48,383 nt of DNA from Paenibacillus ehimensis NBRC 15659 (GTDB lineage: Bacteria > Bacillota > Bacilli > Paenibacillales > NBRC-103111): assembly GCF_004000785.1 (NCBI RefSeq), contig NZ_BILX01000048.1, forward strand, positions 1 to 48,383. Direction: 5' to 3'. The position numbers and the translations under genes were made by a program. This document shows, one piece after another, positions 1-8,696 of the stretch (the first letter of the stretch is position 1; each line of letters begins with the position of its first letter). A model generated the notes under the pieces. That model did not search any database, was not told the DNA's origin, and worked only from the letters and a program-made list of their open reading frames with translations.

Positions 1-1
1 G

Positions 2-163
2 GCCGCACGCCCCGAGCTAGCGGAGCCGCTCTACGAACGGTTTAACGGCATGCTGCGCGAAGCGGGTCTTCATGTGGAGACCGGGCGGTTCGGGGCAATG
101 ATGGACGTGTCGCTCGTCAACGACGGACCGGTCACGCTCATTGTCGAAAGCAAGCAGAGCTAA
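2..163 (+). CDS. dtd: D-aminoacyl-tRNA deacylase, C-terminal part
   Basis: Only the last 54 codons are present; the gene begins upstream of the window. The enzyme hydrolyses D-amino acids from mischarged tRNA in the cytoplasm. The visible tail ends with the conserved block [20 protein letters not shown], the family's C-terminal signature containing the NxGP-type motif (here NDGP) that forms part of the active site across the dimer. The protein stops a few residues later at TAA (161-163). In Bacillus subtilis dtd also lies just before hisS-aspS, so the context agrees. The identification rests on this short but distinctive tail. Confidence 0.88.
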   Translation, partial: AARPELAEPLYERFNGMLREAGLHVETGRFGAMMDVSLVNDGPVTLIVESKQS

Positions 164-199
164 CTTTGATACGAATAAGCAAGGCTCGGGCGGGGGACA

Positions 200-451
200 A
201 TGAGAGATAAGACAGCCTGCGAAGATTTCATCTTGTGCGGCTGCTGTCCGACATCTAAGGAGCCTGGGCATATTATGTACAGATCGCCGAAAGAACAAAG
301 CTTACTGATGCCGGAACTGCAACTTGTTTCCGGCGGTCTGGCAGAGGCGGCGGCACTGCAATCGTCCGGGATGGACGATACGGAAATCCGTGCCGATTTC
401 TCTTCTTCCAGCGAGCAACTGAAGCGGACGGCGCGCAAATCGTTCCGCTGA
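200..451 (+). CDS. small cysteine-rich protein of unknown function
   Basis: I do not recognise this 83-residue protein. A GGGGGA stretch lies 4-5 nt before the ATG, and codon choice looks coding (many G/C third positions, no rare-codon runs). The N-terminus carries a cysteine cluster, LCGCCP, at about residues 12-17, with another Cys at residue 7. This could bind a metal or be redox-active. The middle is Leu/Ala/Gly-rich and probably helical, and the tail is basic. No signal peptide or membrane segment is visible. It is followed at once by a strong terminator, so it probably ends the dtd transcript. A spurious reading frame cannot be excluded. Confidence 0.5.
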   Translation: MRDKTACEDFILCGCCPTSKEPGHIMYRSPKEQSLLMPELQLVSGGLAEAAALQSSGMDDTEIRADFSSSSEQLKRTARKSFR

Positions 452-458
452 CCAAAAG

Positions 459-502
459 ACGGGTCGTTTTCGTGGATTGAGCGAAAGCGGCCCGTTTGTT
501 TC
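459..502 (+). terminator. rho-independent terminator after the dtd transcript
   Basis: The 14-bp arms 459-472 and 482-495 pair with two G-U pairs around a 9-nt loop. A T-rich stretch follows (TTGTTT). It separates the dtd/small-gene transcript from hemZ. Confidence 0.75.
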
Positions 503-518
503 ATTAAGCGGCCAAATA

Positions 519-527
519 TGCTAAACT
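519..527 (+). promoter_or_regulatory. candidate extended -10 promoter for hemZ
   Basis: TGCTAAACT is an extended -10 element (TGn plus TAAACT). Possible -35 hexamers upstream (TTGTTT 496-501, spacing 20; TTCATT 500-505, spacing 16) are poorly placed, so this is only a candidate. It would give a leader of about 115 nt before hemZ. Confidence 0.3.
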
Positions 528-649
528 ATTGCTAGTTTTGTTCCAATTTGAAACTTCTTGTGCGGCAGTCCCGTCTTAAAAGAGACGAAGCATTTGTTTC
601 GGCATCCGGCGGCTGACTTGCACAGACGAATAACGGAGGATGGAAGGCA

Positions 650-2188
650 TTGAAAATCGAATTCGAGCGTGTCGGTTTCGGTGAACAGGCCAATGAGCTG
701 TTTCATATATGCAAGCTTTTTTTCGAAGAGGTCGAAGCGGTCTACGAGAGAACGGACGATGCGCGTCTGCATGTCCGCGTCGAGGTGGAAGCCGATGAAA
801 CAAAGCGTTTGATCAGGGCCAAGGTCCGACTGACCGACCGGGAGACGGGAGCCGCTTACGAAGCCGGGCATGAGCGGGCGATGGATGCACGGGACGCCGG
901 ACATAAACGCACCGTCAAGCGGTCGGTCGGTTATGGGCTGCTTCAGGTGCTTCGCGAGTATACCGGACTGGAGCAGGCATGGGGGATTTTGACCGGCGTG
1001 CGTCCGACCAAGCTGATGCATAACTTGATGATGAAACAATCGATCGAAAGCTGCAAGCAGACGCTGCGGGACGAGTATCTCGTCACCGAACCGAAAGTGG
1101 AATTGCTCGCCGGAATAGCCGAACGCCAGTTGAAAGTGATCCCTGATTTGTTCCGTTTGGACCGGGAAGTAAGCATTTATATCGGGATCCCGTTTTGTCC
1201 GACCAAGTGCGCTTACTGTACATTTCCGGCCTACGACATTCGGGGAAATAACGGGTCCGTTGAAGCGTTCCTGGAAGGACTGCACTATGAGATTCGCGAG
1301 ATGGGCCGCTGGATGCGGGAAGCCGGAGTCGGCATCACGACGATTTACTGGGGCGGAGGAACGCCGACGAGCATTACGGCCGAGCAAATGGATGGGCTGT
1401 TCGTCACCATGCACGAATCGTTCCCGGCGATGGACCGTGTCCGCGAGCTGACCGTCGAGGCCGGTCGTCCGGATACGATTACCGAGGACAAGATCGAAGT
1501 CATGAAACGGTGGAAGGTCGACCGGATCAGTATTAACCCGCAAAGCTTCACGCAAGCGACGCTTGATGCGATCGGACGGCACCATACGGTGACGGAAACG
1601 ATCGACAAGTTCAAGCTCGCCCGGAAACTTGGGCTGAACAACATCAACATGGATCTCATTATCGGACTGCCGAACGAAGGAATGGCCGAGCTGCAGAGGA
1701 CGCTTGACCAGACGGCCGAGCTGCTGCCGGAATCGCTGACGGTTCATACGCTCTCCTTCAAACGCGCTTCCAAGATGACGAAGAACAAAAGCGAGTACGA
1801 GGTGGCGGAGCGGGACGAAATCGCCGAGATGATCCGCTCCGCCTCCGAGTGGACGGAGCGGCACGGGTACAAGCCGTATTACATGTACCGGCAGAAAAAC
1901 ATTTTGGGCAATCAGGAGAATGTCGGCTATTCGCTCGAAGGCTTTGAAAGTCTGTACAACATTCTGATGATGGAAGAGCGGCAGACAATCATTGGACTCG
2001 GCTGCGGCGCGGTAAGTAAAGTGCTTTATCCGAAGGTCGAGCATGAAGAGGGCTACGAGCAGCGCATCGAACGATTGCCGAATCCGAAGGAGCCATCCTT
2101 CTACAACGAGGCTTACCAAGAGTATGTCGACAAAAAAATCAGGCTGCTGAACGATGCGTACGGTGTTCAAGCCAGCCAGCCGTCATAA
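650..2188 (+). CDS. hemZ: radical SAM coproporphyrinogen III oxidase-like protein HemZ
   Basis: A 512-residue radical SAM enzyme of the HemN/HemZ family. HemZ is annotated in Bacillus as an oxygen-independent coproporphyrinogen oxidase, but that activity is weakly supported for family members. The 4Fe-4S/SAM motif CPTKCAYC is at residues 183-190 (Cys183, Cys187, Cys190). It is followed by YWGGGTPTS (SAM binding), by RISINPQSF and by MDLIIGLP of the TIM-barrel core. The N-terminal 150 residues, including LTGVRPTKLMH, are the extension that distinguishes HemZ from shorter HemN/HemW proteins. The start is TTG at 650, 9 nt after GGAGGA (635-640). Length agrees with Bacillus HemZ (about 500 aa). 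It appears to be its own transcription unit. Confidence 0.9.
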   Translation: MKIEFERVGFGEQANELFHICKLFFEEVEAVYERTDDARLHVRVEVEADETKRLIRAKVRLTDRETGAAYEAGHERAMDARDAGHKRTVKRSVGYGLLQVLREYTGLEQAWGILTGVRPTKLMHNLMMKQSIESCKQTLRDEYLVTEPKVELLAGIAERQLKVIPDLFRLDREVSIYIGIPFCPTKCAYCTFPAYDIRGNNGSVEAFLEGLHYEIREMGRWMREAGVGITTIYWGGGTPTSITAEQMDGLFVTMHESFPAMDRVRELTVEAGRPDTITEDKIEVMKRWKVDRISINPQSFTQATLDAIGRHHTVTETIDKFKLARKLGLNNINMDLIIGLPNEGMAELQRTLDQTAELLPESLTVHTLSFKRASKMTKNKSEYEVAERDEIAEMIRSASEWTERHGYKPYYMYRQKNILGNQENVGYSLEGFESLYNILMMEERQTIIGLGCGAVSKVLYPKVEHEEGYEQRIERLPNPKEPSFYNEAYQEYVDKKIRLLNDAYGVQASQPS

Positions 2189-2194
2189 GGCGGC

Positions 2195-2220
2195 ATAACG
2201 AATCATGCTTCGTTATTTTC
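2195..2220 (+). terminator. weak terminator-like hairpin after hemZ
   Basis: A perfect 8-bp stem (ATAACGAA 2195-2202 / TTCGTTAT 2209-2216) with a 6-nt loop is followed by TTTC. The stem is AT-rich and the T-run short, so termination may be partial. Confidence 0.4.
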
Positions 2221-2260
2221 AAATGATCGGGTTTTAATCATAACATGGCAGAGGTGTATT

Positions 2261-4222
2261 ATGGCAGGGAAATCGAACTATTCCGGAGGCAGTGCAAAAG
2301 GCTACGTATTTGTAATCGCACTGATCGTTCTAATTGCGGCTGGCGCCGGAGCATGGCACTATTGGAAAGCAGGGGGGACGAAGGCCGGAACGGACAGCGG
2401 CCATCGAAAGGCCGCCCAGAAGCTGGCGGAAGTTAAAACGGTAAGTACTCCAAAAGACAGCTATGACGTGATTGTGGCCGGTACCGACCCCGAGGGAGTG
2501 GCGGCGGCCATTTCCGCGGCGCGCAACGGCCAGAAGACGCTGCTGGTAGACGGAAAAGACCGCGAAATCCTGGGCGGACTGATGACTATCGGCTGGTTGA
2601 ACAGTCTGGACATGAACTATGAGCCGGACAAAGGAGTGCTCCATAAACGGGAAATGCTCAACAAGGGCATCTTTGCGGAGTGGTACGGCAAAATCGAAGG
2701 AGATTCGTTCGATGTCGTGACGGCGGCCAATGCCTTCAACGAGATGGTCGCTGCGGAGAACAATATCGACGTGCTGTTGAAAGTCAAATCGATGGAGCCG
2801 ATCACTTCCCCTTCGGGAACGGTTTCCAAAATTACGGGCATGAAACTTACCTTGGCTGACGGCAGCGTCAAAACCGTCCAGACCAAGGCGCTCATCGATG
2901 CAACGCAGGATGCGGACATTGCGGCAGCCGCAGGAGTTCCTTATACGACGGGGCGCGAAGATCTCGGCGACAAGAAGGCGCGCATGGCCGTGACGCTCGT
3001 CTTCCGGTTGAAGAATGTTACGCCGGCCGTATGGGAGAAGGTCCGCAAGCGTCTGGATGGAGATAACGACGCCGGAACGGGCGCGAACGAAATGAGCGCT
3101 TGGGGCTATAAAGACATGAAGGATTATCCTGCGGTTAATAAAGATCGCGTGCGGATGCGGGGCTTGAACATCGGACGTCAGAACAACGACACGATGCTGA
3201 TCAATGCACTGCAAATTTTCGGAATCGACGGAACTGACCCCAAATCGCGTGAAGAAGCATTTAAGCTCGGCAAGGACGAGCTTCCTAATATTGTGAAATA
3301 CATGCAGGAAAAGTATCCCGAATTTGCCGGCATTGAGCTGGACGCAACAGCGCCGGAGCTGTATGTGCGCGAAACGCGTCACATCCAAGGCGAATACCGC
3401 CTTAGCATTATCGACGTGCTTGAAAACCGCGATCAATGGGACCGCATCGGTTTCGGCTCCTATCCGGTCGATATTCAGCGCATGTCCCCTGCGGACACCG
3501 GTGCGGTCGTGACCGTACCTCAACAATATGCGGTGCCGTTCCGCAGCATCGTCCCGCTCAAAGTGGACGGGCTGCTGGTCGTCGGCCGCGCGGCGAGCTT
3601 TGATTCGCTGCCGCACGGGACCGCACGCGTCATTCCGGTGGGCATGGCGGCCGCCGAAGCGGCCGGAGCGGCAGCGAAGATCGCGGCGGACTCCGGAATC
3701 ACGTTCCGCCAAATGTCCGCCAATAAGGATGCCATTACGAAGCTTCAGGATACGTTGAATAATCAGGGCATGGTGCTGAAGCCGTTCAGCATTAAGGCGC
3801 AGCCGTTCATGGAGCATAAAGCGTACGAAGGATTGAAGGTAGCGGTCACGCTCGGTCTTGCAACGGGCGGATACGACAATAACTTTGCGCTGGACAGCAA
3901 GTCCAATCAGCAGCGGCTGGTCAACCTTCTCTTGGGAATGCGCAAATTCAAGCCCGAGGCGATGGCCGGGAACCCGGGAGAGGCGCTCGCCAAAGGCACC
4001 GATCCGAAGACGCTGCCGGTAACCTTGGATCAAGCGGCGCATATGATCGCCCTTCTGTTGAAGGTGGAAACGGCGCCGGAGCAAGCGCTGCAGACGCTGC
4101 AGAGCAAAGGATTGCTTAATGCTGCGACATTGGACGGCTTTGCGAACAAACAGGAGCTGACCAACGGCGACACGTATATGCTGATGAAAGACGTCTATAA
4201 CGCGCTGAAGGCGGCAAAATAA
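2261..4222 (+). CDS. membrane-anchored FAD-dependent oxidoreductase
   Basis: A 653-residue protein of the FAD-dependent oxidoreductase family found in xanthan-lyase-like and dehydrogenase annotations (FAD_oxidored type). Residues 15-32 form one hydrophobic anchor after a short positive N-terminus, so the catalytic part is probably outside the membrane. The dinucleotide-binding motif at about 70-90 is DVIVAGTDPEGVAAAISAA, a variant of GxGxxG, followed by LLVD. GGLMTIGWLNSLD at about 105-117 is typical of this family. A second FAD-contacting region near residues 440-475 contains LLVVGRAAS and GTARVIPVGMA. The last 100 residues (PVTLDQAAHMIALLLK ... LMKDVYNAL) resemble an SLH-type repeat, suggesting wall attachment. 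The substrate is unknown. The start is ATG with AGAGGTG upstream. Confidence 0.75.
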   Translation: MAGKSNYSGGSAKGYVFVIALIVLIAAGAGAWHYWKAGGTKAGTDSGHRKAAQKLAEVKTVSTPKDSYDVIVAGTDPEGVAAAISAARNGQKTLLVDGKDREILGGLMTIGWLNSLDMNYEPDKGVLHKREMLNKGIFAEWYGKIEGDSFDVVTAANAFNEMVAAENNIDVLLKVKSMEPITSPSGTVSKITGMKLTLADGSVKTVQTKALIDATQDADIAAAAGVPYTTGREDLGDKKARMAVTLVFRLKNVTPAVWEKVRKRLDGDNDAGTGANEMSAWGYKDMKDYPAVNKDRVRMRGLNIGRQNNDTMLINALQIFGIDGTDPKSREEAFKLGKDELPNIVKYMQEKYPEFAGIELDATAPELYVRETRHIQGEYRLSIIDVLENRDQWDRIGFGSYPVDIQRMSPADTGAVVTVPQQYAVPFRSIVPLKVDGLLVVGRAASFDSLPHGTARVIPVGMAAAEAAGAAAKIAADSGITFRQMSANKDAITKLQDTLNNQGMVLKPFSIKAQPFMEHKAYEGLKVAVTLGLATGGYDNNFALDSKSNQQRLVNLLLGMRKFKPEAMAGNPGEALAKGTDPKTLPVTLDQAAHMIALLLKVETAPEQALQTLQSKGLLNAATLDGFANKQELTNGDTYMLMKDVYNALKAAK

Positions 4223-4259
4223 TCCGCATGGAAACTTGCAAGCATGCATATGTTTTTTC

Positions 4260-4288
4260 TTGACTTTGGATACCTTCGCGGGTAGAAT
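4260..4288 (+). promoter_or_regulatory. sigma-A promoter of the hisS-aspS T-box transcript
   Basis: The -35 TTGACT (4260-4265) and -10 TAGAAT (4283-4288) are 17 bp apart. Transcription would start near 4295, just before the T-box leader. Confidence 0.8.
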
Positions 4289-4294
4289 AAATTC

Positions 4295-4642
4295 TAATTC
4301 CATGTCATATCTTATAGATCCGTTGATGGGACAAAGTAATTCGAACCTTGCGTATCCAGAGAGGGAAGCCCAGGCTGCAAGCTTCCTTATGCGAATCGGA
4401 CGAACAGACCTCCCGGAGGACGAACGGGGAACCCCGGCCAGACGAAGGCGTTCATGCCGGTGCCGGATAGTAGTCGTTTGCGGCTGGCGGACGTTACCCG
4501 CTTGAAGAGTGTGAGCGAGTTATTTTGCGTAAAGCCGGGCCCGGCAGCGGAAGCTCGTTCGAATCGTGGGTGGTACCGCGGGAGACTTTTGGTTAAGTAC
4601 AATCTCTCGTCCCTGAATTTGTTCAGGGGCGGGAGTTTTTTT
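4295..4642 (+). promoter_or_regulatory. T-box leader upstream of hisS
   Basis: This is a tRNA-sensing antitermination leader. The loop-E element AGTA is at 4335-4338, the AGAGAGG kink-turn element at 4358-4364, and the T-box core GGGTGGTACCGCG at 4568-4580. The terminator has 14-bp arms (4604-4617 / 4622-4635, with G-U pairs) and a seven-T run (4636-4642). Uncharged cognate tRNA would pair its anticodon with the specifier loop and its 3' end with the UGGU bulge (4571-4574), preventing termination. The specifier is not clear: by analogy with the alaS leader it should follow GAAC at 4402-4405, where the sequence reads AGACC. No His codon is evident there; GAC (Asp) occurs at 4407-4409 and 4399-4401. 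Confidence 0.93.
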
Positions 4643-4681
4643 ATTTGTGCTGAAATGCGACAGAAAGGAGTCTGGGCTTAC

Positions 4682-5944
4682 ATGAGCATTCAAAAACCAA
4701 AGGGCACGCAGGACCTGCTGCCCGGCGAAATCGAGAAATGGCAGTACATTGAGGCGAAGGCCCGGGAGCTGTGTCTGCGTTTCAATTTTCGCGAGATCCG
4801 TACGCCGATGTTCGAGCACACGGAGCTGTTCCAGCGCGGCGTAGGAGAGACGACGGACATTGTCGAGAAGGAAATGTATACCTTCCTCGACAAAGGGGAC
4901 CGCAGCATTTCGCTTCGTCCCGAAGGAACAGCGGGGGTCGTACGCTCTTATGTGGAAAACAAGCTGTACGGCGAACCCGATGTCAGCAAGCTATATTATA
5001 TCGGTCCGATGTTCCGGTACGAGCAGCCGCAGGCCGGCCGTTACCGCCAGTTTCACCAGTTCGGCATCGAAGCGTTCGGTTCGGTGGACCCGAGTCTCGA
5101 CGCGGAAGTGATTGCGCTGGGTTATACGTTTTATAAAGAGCTTGGACTAAAAGACGTCACGGTGGAAATCAACTCCGTCGGCAACCCGGCTGTAAGGGCC
5201 GTATACCGCGAGAAAATTCAGCAGTTTTTTGCTCCGGTGAAGGAGAAGCTGTGCAAGGACTGTCAGTCGCGGTACGACCGCAATCCGATGAGGATTCTCG
5301 ACTGCAAGGTCGATCAGAAATACGGCGAAGGCGCACCGACCATCCTCGAATACCTGGATGAGGAATGCCGTACGCACTTCCAAGCGGTGCAGGAATATTT
5401 GACTGCGATGGAGATTCCGTTCCGTATTAATCCGCGGCTGGTCCGGGGGCTGGATTACTATACGCACACCGCGTTCGAGTACAAAGCGGCCGGTATCGGC
5501 GCGATCGATACGATCGGGGGCGGCGGACGATATAACGGCCTTGTCGGACAAATCGGCGGAACCGACCAACCGGGCGTCGGCTTCGGACTTGGGATGGAGC
5601 GAATTCTGCTTGTGCTTCAGGCGCAGGGGGTTGATATTCCGGCGGCTAAACCGTTGGATGTGTACTTGATCGGCCTCGGCGAAGCCGCAGAGCGAGAATG
5701 TGTGAAGCTGCTGCAAAATCTTCGTCTGGCGGGACTGTCCGCGGAAAAAGACTACTTGGGCCGTAAAATCAAAGCGAAAATGAAATCGGCCGACCGGTAC
5801 AACGCGGCTTATGTCGCCATTCTTGGCGACGACGAGCTTGCGAAGGGCGAAATTACCTTGAAAACGATGGCTACCGGCGAACAAGAAACGCTGTCGCTCT
5901 CCGATCTCGTGCAGACGCTGCGCGAGCGGGCCGGGCAAGCTTAA
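4682..5944 (+). CDS. hisS: histidyl-tRNA synthetase
   Basis: A class II aminoacyl-tRNA synthetase of 420 residues that charges tRNA-His with histidine in the cytoplasm. The N-terminus, [12 protein letters not shown], is the family signature. Motif 1 surrounds [15 protein letters not shown], motif 2 is [20 protein letters not shown], the histidine-specific loop is [15 protein letters not shown], and motif 3 is [12 protein letters not shown]. The C-terminal 90 residues form the anticodon-binding domain. The start is ATG at 4682, 13 nt after AAAGGAG (4662-4668); longer reading frames run back into the T-box leader and are not used. aspS follows 41 nt after the stop in the same operon. Confidence 0.97.
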   Translation: MSIQKPKGTQDLLPGEIEKWQYIEAKARELCLRFNFREIRTPMFEHTELFQRGVGETTDIVEKEMYTFLDKGDRSISLRPEGTAGVVRSYVENKLYGEPDVSKLYYIGPMFRYEQPQAGRYRQFHQFGIEAFGSVDPSLDAEVIALGYTFYKELGLKDVTVEINSVGNPAVRAVYREKIQQFFAPVKEKLCKDCQSRYDRNPMRILDCKVDQKYGEGAPTILEYLDEECRTHFQAVQEYLTAMEIPFRINPRLVRGLDYYTHTAFEYKAAGIGAIDTIGGGGRYNGLVGQIGGTDQPGVGFGLGMERILLVLQAQGVDIPAAKPLDVYLIGLGEAAERECVKLLQNLRLAGLSAEKDYLGRKIKAKMKSADRYNAAYVAILGDDELAKGEITLKTMATGEQETLSLSDLVQTLRERAGQA

Positions 5945-5985
5945 CGATAAACGATTTTTATCATACTTTGGAGGTAACGAACACC

Positions 5986-7773
5986 ATGACGACGATGTTA
6001 AAAACGCATCATTGCGGCACTTTGAGCAAAGCTAATGTGGGACAGACGGTAACGCTGAACGGTTGGGTCCAGCGCCGCCGCGACCTTGGAGGGGTATTGT
6101 TCATCGATCTGCGCGACCGGAGCGGGATCGTGCAAATCGTCTTCAACCCGGCTTTTTCCGGCGAAGCGCTTGCAGTAGCCGACCGGGCACGCAACGAATA
6201 CGTGCTCGCGGTACGCGGGGACGTCGTAGAACGGGATGCGGAGACCGTTAACCCGAACCTTCCGACCGGAGAGATCGAAGTTCGGATCACCGAGATCGAA
6301 ATATTGAATGCCGCGAAAAATCCGCCGTTCTTCATCGAAGACGGGATCGAAATCGACGAATCGCTGCGCCTCAAGCACCGTTATCTCGACCTGCGCCGTC
6401 CGGAAATGCAGCGTACTTTAATGCTGCGCGCCAAAGCGGCCAAAGTATTCCGCGACTATTTGGACGAGAACGGCTTTGTCGAAGTGGAAACGCCGATTTT
6501 GATCAACAGCACGCCGGAAGGCGCACGCGATTACCTGGTGCCAAGCCGCGTTCACCCGGGCGAATTTTACGCGCTGCCGCAGTCGCCGCAAATCTTTAAG
6601 CAGCTGTTGATGGTAAGCGGCCTTGAGCGATACTACCAAATCGCCCGCTGCTTCCGCGACGAAGACTTGCGCGCCGACCGCCAGCCGGAATTTACGCAGG
6701 TGGACATTGAGACGTCGTTCCTGTCGCAGGATCAACTGCTCGAGATGATGGAGAAGCTCGTCGTACGCTTGTTTAAAGAAACGGCCGGCGTCGACATCGA
6801 AACGCCGTTCCAACGCATCAGCTACGCGGATGCGATGGGCAAATACGGCTCTGACAAGCCGGATCTTCGTTTCGGCCTGGAACTGCAGGACGTGTCGGAC
6901 ATTGTCGCGGAATCGGGCGTCCAAGTCTTTGCGAACGTCATCAAAAAGGGCGGTCAAGTGAAGGCGCTCAATGCCAAAGGCTGCGCCGCTTGGAGCCGCA
7001 AGGAAATCGACGATCTCGGCGTATTCGCCGCACGCTACGGGGCCAAAGGGCTGGCGTGGATGACGTACAAAGACGGCGAGCTGAAAGGGCCGATCGTGAA
7101 ATTTTTCAACGAGCAGGAGCTGGAGCAGCTTAAGCAGCGTCTGGAAGCCGAGGAAGGCGACCTGCTGTTGTTCTCCGCCGATACGAAGAAGGTCGTTGCC
7201 GACGTGCTCGGAAACCTTCGTTTGAAAATCGGCCGTCAATTGGGACTTATCGACGACAGCAAATTCAAGTTCGCGTGGGTGATGGACTTCCCGCTGCTCA
7301 GCTACGACGAGGAAGCGAAGCGCTACGTGGCGGAGCATCATCCGTTCACGCGCCCGAAAGAAGAAGACATGCATTATTTCGACACCGACCCGGGCCAAAT
7401 TCGTGCGCAGGCCTACGACCTTGTGCTGAACGGCTACGAAGTCGGCGGCGGCTCCATGCGGATCTATCAGCGTGAAGTACAAGAGAAAATGTTCGCTACG
7501 CTTGGTCTTTCCGAGGAAGAAGTGCAGGAGAAATTCGGCTACCTGCTGGAGGCTTTCGAATACGGTACGCCGCCTCACGGGGGTATCGCCTTCGGGTTCG
7601 ACCGGCTCGTGATGCTGATTACCGGCCGCACCAACCTGCGCGAAACGATTGCCTTCCCGAAAACGGCCAGTGCAACGGACCTGTTAACGGGAGCTCCGGG
7701 TCCCGTGGATGCCAAGCAGCTTGAGGATCTATCCATTCGTTTGGCGCTCAAGCAGCCTTCGGCCAAAGCTTAA
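5986..7773 (+). CDS. aspS: aspartyl-tRNA synthetase
   Basis: A class IIb synthetase of 595 residues, the usual size of the bacterial type with an inserted GAD domain. It attaches aspartate to tRNA-Asp. An OB-fold anticodon-binding domain ([20 protein letters not shown]) is at the N-terminus. The catalytic core follows with motif 2 ([20 protein letters not shown]). The GAD insertion lies around residues 300-420, and motif 3 ([12 protein letters not shown]) is near the C-terminus. The ATG at 5986 was chosen because GGAGGT (5970-5975) sits 10 nt upstream; a TTG at 5968 would overlap that site. It is co-transcribed with hisS and so also controlled by the T-box. Discriminating specificity (Asp only) cannot be judged by eye. 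Confidence 0.97.
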   Translation: MTTMLKTHHCGTLSKANVGQTVTLNGWVQRRRDLGGVLFIDLRDRSGIVQIVFNPAFSGEALAVADRARNEYVLAVRGDVVERDAETVNPNLPTGEIEVRITEIEILNAAKNPPFFIEDGIEIDESLRLKHRYLDLRRPEMQRTLMLRAKAAKVFRDYLDENGFVEVETPILINSTPEGARDYLVPSRVHPGEFYALPQSPQIFKQLLMVSGLERYYQIARCFRDEDLRADRQPEFTQVDIETSFLSQDQLLEMMEKLVVRLFKETAGVDIETPFQRISYADAMGKYGSDKPDLRFGLELQDVSDIVAESGVQVFANVIKKGGQVKALNAKGCAAWSRKEIDDLGVFAARYGAKGLAWMTYKDGELKGPIVKFFNEQELEQLKQRLEAEEGDLLLFSADTKKVVADVLGNLRLKIGRQLGLIDDSKFKFAWVMDFPLLSYDEEAKRYVAEHHPFTRPKEEDMHYFDTDPGQIRAQAYDLVLNGYEVGGGSMRIYQREVQEKMFATLGLSEEEVQEKFGYLLEAFEYGTPPHGGIAFGFDRLVMLITGRTNLRETIAFPKTASATDLLTGAPGPVDAKQLEDLSIRLALKQPSAKA

Positions 7774-7805
7774 GACCCGAATAAGAGGAGAGTGGACAGT
7801 AAGCC

Positions 7806-8558
7806 ATGCTGCATCAATTTTCCCGTACGGAGCTGGCGATCGGCCCGGAAGGGCTTGAGGTTATGAAAAATAGTACGGTGGCGGTTCTCGGCATCGGCGG
7901 CGTCGGTTCGATCGCCGCCGAAGCGTTGGCCCGCACCGGCGTCGGCCGGATCATCATGATCGACAAGGATGTGGTCGACATTACGAATGTGAACCGGCAA
8001 ATTCATGCTTTGGTGACGACGGTCGGCCAGCCGAAGGCGGAGCTGATGAGAGACCGTATCCTGCAAATCAACCCGGAATGCGATGCCGTCGCCCTGCGCA
8101 TGTTTTATACCGAAGAAACGTATGAGCAGCTGTTCGGTTATCCGCTGGATTATGTGGTGGACGCCTCCGATACGATCAGCTACAAAATCCATCTGATCAA
8201 GCAATGCCTGCAGCGTAAAATTCCGCTCATTTCCAGTATGGGCGCTGCCAACAAGATGGATCCGACCCGGTTCCAAGTGGCGGATATTTCCAAGACGACC
8301 GTTGATCCGATGGCGCGGGTGATTCGTCACAAGCTGCGGAAAGAAGGCATCAAGAAGGGCGTCAAAGTCGTTTTTTCGACGGAAGAGCCGATCAAGCCGC
8401 GGGTCGACGTCACACAGCGGATCGTGCCGGAGAATGCGCCTGAAATTCGTAAAGCGCAGCAACCGCCGGCCAGCAACGCGTTCGTTCCGCCCGTTGCCGG
8501 GCTGATCATGGTCAGCGTCGTTGTCCGTGACCTGCTGGCTAAGGCCGGACTGAAGTAG
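7806..8558 (+). CDS. tcdA: tRNA threonylcarbamoyladenosine dehydratase TcdA
   Basis: A ThiF/E1-like ATP-dependent enzyme of 250 residues. TcdA cyclises t6A37 in ANN-decoding tRNAs to ct6A. The Rossmann nucleotide-binding motif VAVLGIGGVGSIAAEALAR is near residue 26. It is followed by IDKDVVDITNVNRQ, the family's ATP/Mg site, with the Arg finger region. The region VDASDTISYK and the C-terminal PVAGLIMVSVVVRDLL are also typical. B. subtilis has the same order aspS-yrvM(tcdA). The SD GAGGAG is about 15 nt from the ATG, an unusually long spacing, but no better in-frame start is seen. A strong terminator follows. Confidence 0.93.
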   Translation: MLHQFSRTELAIGPEGLEVMKNSTVAVLGIGGVGSIAAEALARTGVGRIIMIDKDVVDITNVNRQIHALVTTVGQPKAELMRDRILQINPECDAVALRMFYTEETYEQLFGYPLDYVVDASDTISYKIHLIKQCLQRKIPLISSMGAANKMDPTRFQVADISKTTVDPMARVIRHKLRKEGIKKGVKVVFSTEEPIKPRVDVTQRIVPENAPEIRKAQQPPASNAFVPPVAGLIMVSVVVRDLLAKAGLK

Positions 8559-8582
8559 CGTAGTCAGCAGTTCAACATAAAG

Positions 8583-8625
8583 AAAGCATCCTTTGCAGCG
8601 AAAATGCGAAAAGGATGCTTTTTTT
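8583..8625 (+). terminator. rho-independent terminator of the hisS-aspS-tcdA operon
   Basis: A perfect 12-bp stem (AAAGCATCCTTT 8583-8594 / AAAGGATGCTTT 8610-8621) runs straight into a T-run. Confidence 0.9.
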
Positions 8626-8696
8626 GTCATTTTTGGGGCAGGATAGAAAAAGGGAGCGTAAACGTTCTTTCATTCTTTTTAATCGGAGTGCAGACC

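Noticed and set aside
4454..4681. N-terminal extension of HisRS into the leader
   Set aside because: It would translate the T-box antiterminator and terminator. The typical HisRS start with a ribosome site is at 4682.
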